64,000 bases of DNA from Planctomycetota bacterium (GTDB taxonomy: Bacteria > Planctomycetota > Phycisphaerae > UBA1845), in contig JAJRSP010000132.1 in the NCBI GenBank assembly GCA_024278775.1, forward strand, positions 3,060 to 67,059, given 5' to 3'. The number at the start of each line of letters is the position of its first letter. The first letter of the stretch is position 1. Position numbers and translations under genes: made by a program. Under the pieces are notes generated by a model. That model had not been told where the DNA came from and made no database searches. It saw nothing but the letters and a program-made list of their open reading frames with translations. Of the stretch, positions 45,326 to 54,173 are shown in pieces.

Positions 45326-45933
45326 CACGCGCGCCTCACGCGCACCCGAACCGCTTGCGGATACCGGATGCACGAGCGCTCGCAGCAACCACATCCCACG
45401 CACGCCCCGGGGTGAATCGTCGGACGTTCCCAGAGGCCGATCGTCATCGCCTCACCGGCCAGGGGGCACGCCCGAAAGCACGCGCCGCAGCTCCAGTTGT
45501 TGTATGAATAACAAAGATCAAAATCGATCTCGGCAACACCGATCCGAACCTTGGCTTTGATGTCCTCCCGAACCTTGCGCACCAACTGCAGCGCACCGGA
45601 CGGACACACTTCCGTACACTTAAGGTGATCGCCCTCGACGTTCGCACACAGCATGCAAGCGGCCGTGCGCGGATGCATCGTCGGCGTACCGCTGACGTGA
45701 TCCCCCGCCGTCAACGGCAGCGACTCCAAGGCCCGGTTGGGGCAGGCGTCCACACACTTCAAACAGCGGATACAGGTTGATGCAAACTCGGATTCGTCCA
45801 ATGCCCCCGGCGGTCGCAACGGCCCCGCAGACGCCACCGCAGCGGCACCACCCAACCCCGTGACCAGTGCTCCCCCTCCCACCGCCACACCGATCGTCGC
45901 TGATTGTTTGATGAAATCGCGCCGATCAAGCAA
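45325..45933 (-). CDS. napG: NapG-like exported ferredoxin with four 4Fe-4S sites (first copy, TTG start)
   Basis: A protein of 202 residues. The start is a TTG at 45933: GAGGAGG stands 7 nt ahead and the Tat signal begins right after it (LDRRDFIKQSATIGVAVGGG). Cluster motifs: CIRCLKCVDACPN, CMLCANVEGDHLKCTEVCP, CGACFRACPL and CVGCGCCERSC, four 4Fe-4S sites. It lies 179 bp downstream of napA. It is probably the direct electron donor to NapA, or a relay from the NapH-like proteins. The longer frame to 45993 has no signal-like character. Confidence 0.88.
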   Translation of the reverse strand: MLDRRDFIKQSATIGVAVGGGALVTGLGGAAAVASAGPLRPPGALDESEFASTCIRCLKCVDACPNRALESLPLTAGDHVSGTPTMHPRTAACMLCANVEGDHLKCTEVCPSGALQLVRKVREDIKAKVRIGVAEIDFDLCYSYNNWSCGACFRACPLAGEAMTIGLWERPTIHPGACVGCGCCERSCIRYPQAVRVRVRRA

Positions 45934-46112
45934 TGACGATCCTCCTCGAAACCACAGGCACCAAGGCGCAAACCGGAACGAGCCGGATGGCACAAACCTT
46001 CAATGATCTTCTCAATCGAGCCATCGCTGAACTACCAACTCGGGGGATTACCGACAACCCCACTGTTATTCGACTCCACTTTCAGATAGCGGCCATTCGT
46101 CCCGCATGACAA

Positions 46113-48914
46113 TCACAAAAGCTCAATACGTGCGGCCAGCTTTTTATAGTCACACTGCCCGCTCACCGGGTCCCACGCACGGTGACTCGTCGAATTGACG
46201 AGCCACTTGTTCTTGCGCGGATCGGCGCTGTCCGCCACCGACAGGTTCCACGGACTGAACAAGTAACCCGGTGGTACTTCGGTACGTGCCGGACGAATCA
46301 TACTCTGGAGTCCGGCGGACACGCGCGCCTCATATGATCCCCGCCGCGTGACCAGACGCACGCGCTGACCATCTCGTAGCCCGTACCGCTTCGCGTCTTC
46401 CTCACTCACCTCGACATATTGTTCCGGCACAAGCTTGATCGTGGTGGCACCGCGAATCGTCTTCGCGGTATGAAAATGCTCGTATACCACACCAAGCCCA
46501 AGCCAGAAGGGATAGACATCGGCCGCCTTATGGTCCTTCAGCAGCTTCGACTCGTCACGATAGACCTCCAGATGCGGAAGCTCCGGGACCAACCCGGCAT
46601 TACGCGCCTCAACAAGAATCTTGGGCTTACCCTTGTTGGGTCCGTCCTTGTGTAGATCATCAATGAGGAACGGTCCCTGACCCGGCTTGTTCTTATCGCC
46701 ATATTTCGAAAGCCGTGACGTGATGTCCTCCAGCTTCGAATAGTCCTGCTCGCAAAGCTTAAACCGTGCCTTGCCGTCTTTGTGTCGGAAGGCTCCATAC
46801 GGCTTCCCGGCCCACCCCTCCTGGCCGAGATAGCGGCGCGGTGTGCCGCCCGCCCTGGCCACTTTCGCCGTGGGTGCCGGCCACTGAATACCTCTCAGTG
46901 CGCGAAGCTGATCGTAGGGTGACGTGCCGTCCTCTTTTTCCACTTCGAGAATACCGCTGAGGTCCGCGTCCGACCCGGGGCTAGCGGCAACAATATCTCG
47001 GAACACCTCCTCCGGGTCATACGCCATGATGCCGTTACCCATTTTGATCTTCTTCTTGTACGGAAAGATTTTGTCGGCGTCGAGCCCGAGTTTCTTGGCG
47101 AGAGACTTACCCTTATCAATGGCCATATCCATATCCGGTCGGCAGTTGGGCGGCGGGTTCTTCGTTCCGTCGCAGATATAGATTCGGCGTTCCGATTGAA
47201 TGTAAGTGCCTCCGGTCCACTCGCCCCAGGTCGCCGCCGGGAAGATCACATCGCCATACAGGAGGTTCGGCGCGTGGCGGTAAATATCCTGAACCACGCA
47301 AAACATCTTGGTTAGCGCCGGACGCACCAACGTATCCAGATCGGGCATGTGAACGTGCGTCGTGTACATCCAGAACATGGCATCAAGCCCACCCTTGAGA
47401 GCTCGCTCCATCATTCCGATTACCATACCCGGATTCGGCAAGGCCGATGTCTGCGCCAGACGCTCACGCGGCACGCGCCATGCATCAGCGATGTGATCAC
47501 GCCACGCCGCATTCTTAAGCGGCATGTTGAACGGCAAACGACCGGTCAAGCCCCCCATCAAACGCTCGCTCATGGCGTTGGGCTGTCCGGTTTGTGAGTG
47601 GCTTCCACAACCCGGACGCCCGACATTGCCCGTCAGCAGGTGCAGGTTGATGATGCTGATCGTGTTAAACTGGCCGTGCAACATCTGGTTGTAACCGATG
47701 CCCCAAAAACTCAACACACCGCCGCGACCACGCTGGCGACCCTTGATCGAGGCCTCAGCCCACGTACGCGCGACGTTTTCAATCAGCTCGACCGTGACAC
47801 GACCGTTGTCGATCTTCCTCAACCGCTCGACAGTCTGCTCGGGAGAATACTGCGCAAGTACGCCCTCTCGGTACGCCTTCCAGTTGTTGGTGTTCTTCTC
47901 CAACCACGACTCGGGCATACACGCTTGCGGGTACCGCTTCATCAACACATGGGCGATCGCATTGAGATAGCTGATGTCCCCGTTGAGCGTAGGGATATGC
48001 AAGCTGTTTCGCGGATTGATGTCTTCAAGCCCCGTAACGGTCCCCGTTTTTCGTGGGTCTGCGACGCACGTCGGGATATCATGCTTGGCCTTGTGATCCG
48101 CTACCCGCCAGAACAAAATCGGATGCGCCTCACGCGCGTTGTGACCCCAGAACGTAATAAAATCCGCTTCTTCGATATCCTCGTAGCTCGTCGGCGGTGC
48201 GTCCGACCCGTACGAATGAAAATAACCGGTGACGGCCGAGGTCATACACATTCGCGCATTGGCCTCGATCGAGTTACTCCCGATCACACCCTTCATGAGC
48301 AGGTTCTCGATCCATTGCGCCTCCATCGTAAGCTGCCCCGATCCATCGAGACCCACGGCATTCGGACCCTTGGCCTTGATGATTTCGGCGATACGATCGG
48401 CCACCAACTCCTCGGCCTCTTCATACGAAACTTCGCGGAACACATCCGCATCAAACCGGCCTTTGGTGCTCGACACGTGACCGCGTAACGGATCACTCAT
48501 GTCCCTACGAACCAGTACCTTGGTCAAACGATCACGATAAATCGGCTCATGCGCGTTGAGCCCCTTGATACACTGAATACCCCGGTTGGTCGGATGCTTC
48601 TTATCCGGCACCATACCTACCACCTTACCGCCCTCGGTCTTGATGAGGGTACCACAACCGACGCCACAATAAGGGCATGCCGCCTGCAGCAACTTAATCC
48701 CCGTACCGTTCGACGCACCAGGTAACGGCGCAGCTTTTGCCTCGATGAATTCCTCCGGCAACATCCCCGTAGCCGCCACAGCGACTCCAGTCCCCGCAGC
48801 CATCTGCATAAAAGCACGACGGTCGAACGGCTTGTCGTATTTGACCTTGCGGTGAATCGTACAGGGAACCTGCTCAACTCCGTCGTCGAGCACCGTCAGT
48901 TTGTTATCACTCAT
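46113..48914 (-). CDS. napA: NapA-type periplasmic molybdoenzyme, probable nitrate reductase
   Basis: A protein of 933 residues. It has a Tat signal (FDRRAFMQMAAGTGVAVAATG), the 4Fe-4S set C80, C83, C87 and C115 (CPYCGVGC, GIQCIKG) and the molybdenum-ligand cysteine C223 in ARMCMTSAV, equivalent to ARHCMASAV of NapA. The end GQCDYKKLAARI matches the C-terminal pterin-binding style of Nap. About 150 residues longer than Desulfovibrio-type NapA, with inserts near 590-720. GGAGAG precedes the ATG by 8 nt, inside the end of the decahaem gene. The catalytic type is well supported; nitrate as substrate is likely but could be another oxyanion. No NapD chaperone is seen. Confidence 0.88.
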   Translation of the reverse strand: MSDNKLTVLDDGVEQVPCTIHRKVKYDKPFDRRAFMQMAAGTGVAVAATGMLPEEFIEAKAAPLPGASNGTGIKLLQAACPYCGVGCGTLIKTEGGKVVGMVPDKKHPTNRGIQCIKGLNAHEPIYRDRLTKVLVRRDMSDPLRGHVSSTKGRFDADVFREVSYEEAEELVADRIAEIIKAKGPNAVGLDGSGQLTMEAQWIENLLMKGVIGSNSIEANARMCMTSAVTGYFHSYGSDAPPTSYEDIEEADFITFWGHNAREAHPILFWRVADHKAKHDIPTCVADPRKTGTVTGLEDINPRNSLHIPTLNGDISYLNAIAHVLMKRYPQACMPESWLEKNTNNWKAYREGVLAQYSPEQTVERLRKIDNGRVTVELIENVARTWAEASIKGRQRGRGGVLSFWGIGYNQMLHGQFNTISIINLHLLTGNVGRPGCGSHSQTGQPNAMSERLMGGLTGRLPFNMPLKNAAWRDHIADAWRVPRERLAQTSALPNPGMVIGMMERALKGGLDAMFWMYTTHVHMPDLDTLVRPALTKMFCVVQDIYRHAPNLLYGDVIFPAATWGEWTGGTYIQSERRIYICDGTKNPPPNCRPDMDMAIDKGKSLAKKLGLDADKIFPYKKKIKMGNGIMAYDPEEVFRDIVAASPGSDADLSGILEVEKEDGTSPYDQLRALRGIQWPAPTAKVARAGGTPRRYLGQEGWAGKPYGAFRHKDGKARFKLCEQDYSKLEDITSRLSKYGDKNKPGQGPFLIDDLHKDGPNKGKPKILVEARNAGLVPELPHLEVYRDESKLLKDHKAADVYPFWLGLGVVYEHFHTAKTIRGATTIKLVPEQYVEVSEEDAKRYGLRDGQRVRLVTRRGSYEARVSAGLQSMIRPARTEVPPGYLFSPWNLSVADSADPRKNKWLVNSTSHRAWDPVSGQCDYKKLAARIELL

Positions 48915-48917
48915 CGC

Positions 48918-51914
48918 TTACTCTCCTAGAGGCGGAACCCACGCAGCCATCGGTTCCGAGTTGCCTGCACGTTTCGAATCAAACCCTGATAGACCCTTTG
49001 CGGAGACCGTCCTCGCCGCCCCGATACGCTCGATTTGAGTCACCCGCTCGGACGACATGGGCGCATCAAGCGACCGCTCGGCCGGCAACGTCATGGGTGA
49101 CGGTGCCAGCGTGGACCAATGTCTGATGTAGGCCACAATATCGTCAACATCTTCCGAGGAAAGCGCCCCCAAGCCATTCGACCCACGCCCGAAGGCGCGC
49201 ATCGCCGTACCCCGCCGTCCCCGCACGATCGTAGCCTGCAAAAACCCATCAGTGGCGGAAGCCAGGAACCCTTCGTTATTCAACTCCGGAGCCCACAAAC
49301 CCTTCCCCTCTTCGCCGTGGCAGCCGGAGCAGTTCGACAGGTACAGTTCGTGGCCGCGTCCAAGATCCCACGGCACCACAAAACGATGCGGCACGTCAGC
49401 CACCGCACCCGGCAACTCAGGCGGCGCGTACTCCCACGATCTCAGGAACGCCACGAGATCGTTCACCTCATCGCTTGACAGACCTAGGATGGATTGCGGT
49501 CCGCGCTTCACCGGACGCATCTCCGTGCCACGCCGCCCCAACGCCATCGTCGCCATGAGGAATCCGTCCGACGCAAAACGCAGGAAGTTCGCGTTAGCCA
49601 GTGCCGGACCGCTCGCCCCCTCACCATACACACCGTGACAACCCGAGCAATTGGCGGCGTAGATATGCACGCCGGTCTCCGGTCGACCATGTGGCGATTT
49701 GGCCACCCGGGCGATCTCGTTTTCACCGGCCCGCTCCAGATAACGAAGGTAAGCCACCACATCGTCAATGTGCCGCTCGGAAAGTTCTCCGATGCCCTGT
49801 CCGCCCTTGCGGAAACCGCGCATCTCGGTCCCTTCTTTGCCGTTCGTGATCCACTCTCGAAGCATCACGTCGCTTGCGTTGGCCAAAAAGACGGGGTTGT
49901 TAAGCTGCGGACCCGAAGCCCCCTCGCCATCCACTCCGTGGCAACCGCTACAGTGACCGGTAAAAATACGCCGACCGGTATCCCAGTCGCCGCGCGGCAC
50001 CACCTGAGCGTGCCACTCGGCATCGTGACTGGGCTCGGTCTGCCAGGTCCGAACATACTTGATGAGCGACGCCACGTCGTCGTTGGAAAGGTGCCGCCAA
50101 CTCGGCATCCCCGTACCTGGACGCCCTTGGATCATCGTCTCCGCGAGGTAGACATCAGAGACAGCCGTCAAGAACGCCTGCGTCCGAAGCGAAGGGGCCA
50201 GATCGCCGGACCCATCCAGCCCGTGACACATCACGCAATTCGCCTTGTAGAGCACCCTGCCGATACGAACAGAGGCTCGCGCCGAATCTTCCTGCGATAC
50301 CGTGGCCACGACCGAAGGCACGTCGCTCCGCACGGTCTGCCACTGGCGCAGGTACGCAAGAAGATCACTCACTTCCTGCGCGTCAAAACCACGCCACGCC
50401 GGCATCGCCGTATTGGGTCGGCCGTAGACAATTGTATCACGCAAAAAAGCGTCAGAGGCGACGGCAAGAAATGTCGGAGAGTTCAGAGTGACCCCGATGC
50501 CACCTTGGCCCGCAGCCCCATGGCACCCCGCACAATTTGAACGATACAATGCGCCACCGACCCGGACGTCGCCACGCGCCGAAGATACCGCCGCCATATC
50601 CGGGGGTGGCTCCTGCCAACTCCGCAAATACTGAACGAGTAGCGTAATTTCATCGCCACTCAAACCGCCCTCTTCGGCCCATGCGAGCATCTTCGTGCCC
50701 GGTCGTCCGTACGTCACTACCCGCCGCAGGTAATCATCGCTTGCCACGGCCAACGTATCGCCAAGATTCAGCGAAGGCGTCAGCACCTCCATGTCGCTAC
50801 GCTGTTCGATCACAATGTTTCGAGCGTCCCAAGACCGCCCCCACGGATCAGCGTCCGACTGCCACAACCCCTGACGCATGGTCGAACCGTAACCGTCCGG
50901 CCCATGACACGCCGAACAGTACATCTTGTAGAGCGTTTCTCCCCGAACCGGAACCCGAGAGGAGGCGAGTGCGGCCGGTTCCGGCATATGGCTCGCTGGC
51001 GCGTCCTTGCGATGAAACGCCCCCATGTACAGCGCCAAATCGCGTGCCTGATCGTCGGTCAGCCCCATATCCGGCATCACCGTAGTCGGAGACACACGAC
51101 GGGGGTACTTGAAGTGCTCAAATAACCACTGCTCCACGGTGTGCTCACCCTCGATGTGGGTAAAATCAAAATCGTGCCTTGTTTTGTCCCCAACGTACGT
51201 GAGGTCCGGTCCCAGGGTCCCGCCGCGGCCGCGGTACTGGTGGCAACCCAAGCAGCCGGATTGCACGACGAGTTTCTTCGCGGCAGCCAGACGATCGGCA
51301 CCGGGAAGCGATGCCGACAGAACCCCTTCATCGATCATGGGCTTCGCCGAAGCCCCATCCCCCTCTTCATTACGAGCGAAGAGGTCTTCCGCTCCGCCGT
51401 ACAAATCCAGCTCATCGTGACATCGCCCGCAACTCGTATACACCGCATCCCCCCGCAGCATCGGTGAGTCCATGAACGGCACAGGAGCGCCATCGGGTCG
51501 CCAGCCATGCGCAAAATCCTTAACCGTGGCCTGACCCTGACCCTGGTGGCAGATGGTACAACCAAACTTATCCGGCGGATGGAAACGCAACAGGTCACCC
51601 GAATGCCGACGGATCGGCTGCGGAACCTCGGCCATGGCGGGGTTTTCTACGCCCAAGTGACACGTCGTACATCGATCGACCCTGGCCAACTCCGGCAGGT
51701 AAATCTGCTTGTGCTCCACGCGAAACGCCTTGGCCGCCTGCCGCGCAAGTTCACCGTCGGCCGTCTCCAGCAACAGCACCTGATAGTCCGCTTGCGCATC
51801 GCGCCAGGCCCCACTGAAGTTTTCTTCAGACGCGGACAGCGCCAACACGCCAAGCGATACGATCGAACTCACCAACAGCACGACCTTCATGGCTTTGACT
51901 TGTCGATGATCCAT
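48918..51914 (-). CDS. Decahaem polycytochrome c with six tandem cytochrome c domains
   Basis: A protein of 998 residues anchored by one N-terminal helix. Residues 75-160 hold three sites (CTTCH 82-86, CTICH 119-123, CGRCH), of the type found in cytochromes attached to Rieske/b complexes (CTTCHLGVENP...FGCTICHQGQG). CLGCH starts a monohaem domain, and six class-I cytochrome c domains follow (CSACH, CAGCH, CVMCH and CSGCH three times), each with GRPGTxMPxW- or GRRGTxM-like Met ligand regions. Ten haems in total. It lies between cytochrome b and napA with a 3-bp gap to napA, so it may wire the quinol-oxidising complex to the molybdoenzyme. ATG 51914 has GGGAG upstream. Confidence 0.9.
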   Translation of the reverse strand: MDHRQVKAMKVVLLVSSIVSLGVLALSASEENFSGAWRDAQADYQVLLLETADGELARQAAKAFRVEHKQIYLPELARVDRCTTCHLGVENPAMAEVPQPIRRHSGDLLRFHPPDKFGCTICHQGQGQATVKDFAHGWRPDGAPVPFMDSPMLRGDAVYTSCGRCHDELDLYGGAEDLFARNEEGDGASAKPMIDEGVLSASLPGADRLAAAKKLVVQSGCLGCHQYRGRGGTLGPDLTYVGDKTRHDFDFTHIEGEHTVEQWLFEHFKYPRRVSPTTVMPDMGLTDDQARDLALYMGAFHRKDAPASHMPEPAALASSRVPVRGETLYKMYCSACHGPDGYGSTMRQGLWQSDADPWGRSWDARNIVIEQRSDMEVLTPSLNLGDTLAVASDDYLRRVVTYGRPGTKMLAWAEEGGLSGDEITLLVQYLRSWQEPPPDMAAVSSARGDVRVGGALYRSNCAGCHGAAGQGGIGVTLNSPTFLAVASDAFLRDTIVYGRPNTAMPAWRGFDAQEVSDLLAYLRQWQTVRSDVPSVVATVSQEDSARASVRIGRVLYKANCVMCHGLDGSGDLAPSLRTQAFLTAVSDVYLAETMIQGRPGTGMPSWRHLSNDDVASLIKYVRTWQTEPSHDAEWHAQVVPRGDWDTGRRIFTGHCSGCHGVDGEGASGPQLNNPVFLANASDVMLREWITNGKEGTEMRGFRKGGQGIGELSERHIDDVVAYLRYLERAGENEIARVAKSPHGRPETGVHIYAANCSGCHGVYGEGASGPALANANFLRFASDGFLMATMALGRRGTEMRPVKRGPQSILGLSSDEVNDLVAFLRSWEYAPPELPGAVADVPHRFVVPWDLGRGHELYLSNCSGCHGEEGKGLWAPELNNEGFLASATDGFLQATIVRGRRGTAMRAFGRGSNGLGALSSEDVDDIVAYIRHWSTLAPSPMTLPAERSLDAPMSSERVTQIERIGAARTVSAKGLSGFDSKRAGNSEPMAAWVPPLGE

Positions 51915-51998
51915 GTCATCTCCCGAAAACGCGTCCCGAACCTCGCAGCCTCACCCAGACCAACCCGATGCCCAGACCAACCCGATGCCCAGACCGGC

Positions 51999-53615
51999 TT
52001 AGTGCACAGGCCAATCCGCCGACGACCAATAGAAGGCCCAGTTGGGTCCGCGGAGGAACGTGGCGAAGTACGTCAAGATCACGAAACCCACCAGGAAACA
52101 GGTAAAGAGCGCGATAGCTCCCATCCGTGTCGAATTCGTCGCCTTCATGGCCACGAAAGACCAGAGCGCAAAACACGCCACGAATACCGTGCCCGGATTG
52201 AACAACGTAATCACAATCTGCGGCACGTCGGCCGTCGCCTCCCAGTTGCGGAGCCAACCGTGCGCCACTGTGAACCAGAGCATCCCGACCACCACGAGTA
52301 CCGCAAAAACAGCCGACAACATGGCCGTACGCCGCCCCTGTCGCCCGCTGAACCAAATGCCACAGTCTTCCTTTTCTCTATCAAGATACGGCACCAATCC
52401 CAGACCCAGCACCACAATCGCGGGAATCCCCACGCCACCCATGAATGCCGAATAGGAAACCAACTCCTGCAATCCGAGGAAATACCAGGGGGCTTTGGCC
52501 GGATTCTCCGGAACCGCCGGGTTGGCCATTTCTGTCAGAGGCGCGTCAACCCACATACCAATCACCAGAGTGAGCAGCACGGTGACCATGCTGACGGCAC
52601 CAATGACGTACATCACGTTGGGCCAGGTTGTGATCGTGTTACGCAGCTCACGATTCACCGCAGGCGTCCGCCCCTTCATAAGCCCCATAAGCCCGTAGGT
52701 CTTGAGCGGCAATGTGTCGGATAGGACAACGTCTCCCCCCGCTTCGCCATCCGACTTCGGGAGTTCGTCGGCGGAACGCGGCCTCACCAACCCACCGTCC
52801 TTACGAATCCGCCAGAAGTGAACCGCAATCATCGCGGTAATCACAATGGGCAGGACCATGACATGAAGCACGTAAAACCGCGTTAACGCCTCCTGACCCA
52901 CATAGTGAGCCCCAAGCAACAACTCTTTTTGCAACCCACCCACGTCGAACCACTGCGTCATGCCCAACGCATCTGTGAGTTCCCGAGGCGACTGAGCAAT
53001 GTTGGATCCAATCGTAATCGCCCAGTACGCCAACTGATCCCACGGCAGCAGGTAGCCCGTAAAACTGAGTGCGAGGGTCAGCACGAACAACCCCATACCG
53101 ATCACCCAGTTGAATCGCCGTGGACCTTTATATGCGGAGGTGTAGAACGCGCGCGCCATGTGAAGCATCACACTCGCCACCATGGCATGTGCCGCCCAAC
53201 GATGCACGTTTCGAATCAGTCGCCCGGTCGGCACCACATAAATAATATCCAGCATCGACGCGTAGGCCTGATCTACCGCCGGCTTGTAATACACCATCAA
53301 GAGAATCCCTGTGAAGCAGAGCAAGACAAACAGCACCAGCGTCGCGTAGCCCAGCCCCAGTGTCGTCAACGCCTTGATGGAGTGAACATGTGTCCGCACC
53401 GGAAGAACATGCAAGAAGAAATTGGTGAAAATAGCTTGTGACTTGGCCCGGTCCGACGTGGGCTTTCCATGCCGGACCACCGATGCCGTAAACGCCCTCG
53501 GAGTCGATAGCAAATTCGCCGCAAACGCACGCACGGCACCGCGATCACCCATGCTACGCTCGCCGGTCTCGCCGCGCTTTCCTGACGACGCAGAATCGCG
53601 TTTCACGTCGGACAT
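51999..53615 (-). CDS. Cytochrome b of a Rieske/cytochrome b complex (fused b6/subunit IV type)
   Basis: A protein of 538 residues. ATG 53615 follows GGAGTGAGATC. The first half has four helices with haem-b ligand pairs in VHRWAAHAMVASVMLH and in VLHVMVLPIVITAMIAVH; the second half carries APWYFLGLQELVSY in the position of the PEWY Qo-site motif, then further helices. The full-length fusion resembles menaquinol-oxidising cytochrome b of anaerobes. The gene sits between the Rieske and decahaem genes, 84 bp before the latter. Confidence 0.93.
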   Translation of the reverse strand: MSDVKRDSASSGKRGETGERSMGDRGAVRAFAANLLSTPRAFTASVVRHGKPTSDRAKSQAIFTNFFLHVLPVRTHVHSIKALTTLGLGYATLVLFVLLCFTGILLMVYYKPAVDQAYASMLDIIYVVPTGRLIRNVHRWAAHAMVASVMLHMARAFYTSAYKGPRRFNWVIGMGLFVLTLALSFTGYLLPWDQLAYWAITIGSNIAQSPRELTDALGMTQWFDVGGLQKELLLGAHYVGQEALTRFYVLHVMVLPIVITAMIAVHFWRIRKDGGLVRPRSADELPKSDGEAGGDVVLSDTLPLKTYGLMGLMKGRTPAVNRELRNTITTWPNVMYVIGAVSMVTVLLTLVIGMWVDAPLTEMANPAVPENPAKAPWYFLGLQELVSYSAFMGGVGIPAIVVLGLGLVPYLDREKEDCGIWFSGRQGRRTAMLSAVFAVLVVVGMLWFTVAHGWLRNWEATADVPQIVITLFNPGTVFVACFALWSFVAMKATNSTRMGAIALFTCFLVGFVILTYFATFLRGPNWAFYWSSADWPVH

Positions 53616-53665
53616 GATCTCACTCCAACTCGCCCAGCGCGGCCCCATAAGGGCACCACGACAGG

Positions 53666-54160
53666 CTACACACTCAACACGGTCCCTTGTTCCACTTCCT
53701 TCAATGTTTCCGCCACGAGCGAACCTTCCGGTGAGACCTGAAGCTCCACCCACACCAACCCCTTGGGAGCCGGTCCACCGGTCAGCTTCCCCATCGCATC
53801 AAACGAAGACCCGTGGCAAGGACACAAAAACGCTCCATCGGGACCCCGCTCTGCGACACATCCCAGGTGCGTACAGACCGCCGAAATTGCGTAGAATCCT
53901 TCCGCGGTTCGGTAAAGCCACAAACGCTGCGCGGGAAAATACGTCGATGCACCGACCTGAAACCGGTCGGGCTTGCCGAGCTTTACACGAGAATTCGACT
54001 CTGGAAATACGGAGGGCATCGGTAGCCGAAGCGAACCCAGCATCGCCATGACAAACGCCAGAATCGCAGACCATCCGGCCGCCAACCCAAGAAAGTCACG
54101 GCGAGCCGGTGGCGTTTGGAACCGCTTGCTCATCTCCGGCCGGCTGTGATCCACTGCCAT
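53666..54160 (-). CDS. Rieske 2Fe-2S protein
   Basis: A protein of 164 residues: Arg-rich N-terminus with Tat-like [11 protein letters not shown], one membrane helix (about 27-45), then the Rieske fold with both cluster loops CTHLGC (96-101) and CPCHGSSF (113-120). It passes electrons from quinol oxidised at cytochrome b to c-type haem. The start ATG 54160 gives the usual length; ATG 54133 is an alternative with GGAG just ahead. It lies 13 bp after the GltD-like gene and 50 bp before cytochrome b. Confidence 0.94.
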   Translation of the reverse strand: MAVDHSRPEMSKRFQTPPARRDFLGLAAGWSAILAFVMAMLGSLRLPMPSVFPESNSRVKLGKPDRFQVGASTYFPAQRLWLYRTAEGFYAISAVCTHLGCVAERGPDGAFLCPCHGSSFDAMGKLTGGPAPKGLVWVELQVSPEGSLVAETLKEVEQGTVLSV

Positions 54161-54173
54161 AACAAAACCCTCA

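Noticed and set aside
46113..48914. Alternative call of the molybdoenzyme as formate dehydrogenase or assimilatory NasA
   Set aside because: The Tat signal, the ARMCMTSAV ligand region and adjacent NapG/NapH-like genes fit NapA better; no selenocysteine codon or formate dehydrogenase partner is present. The substrate stays unproven.
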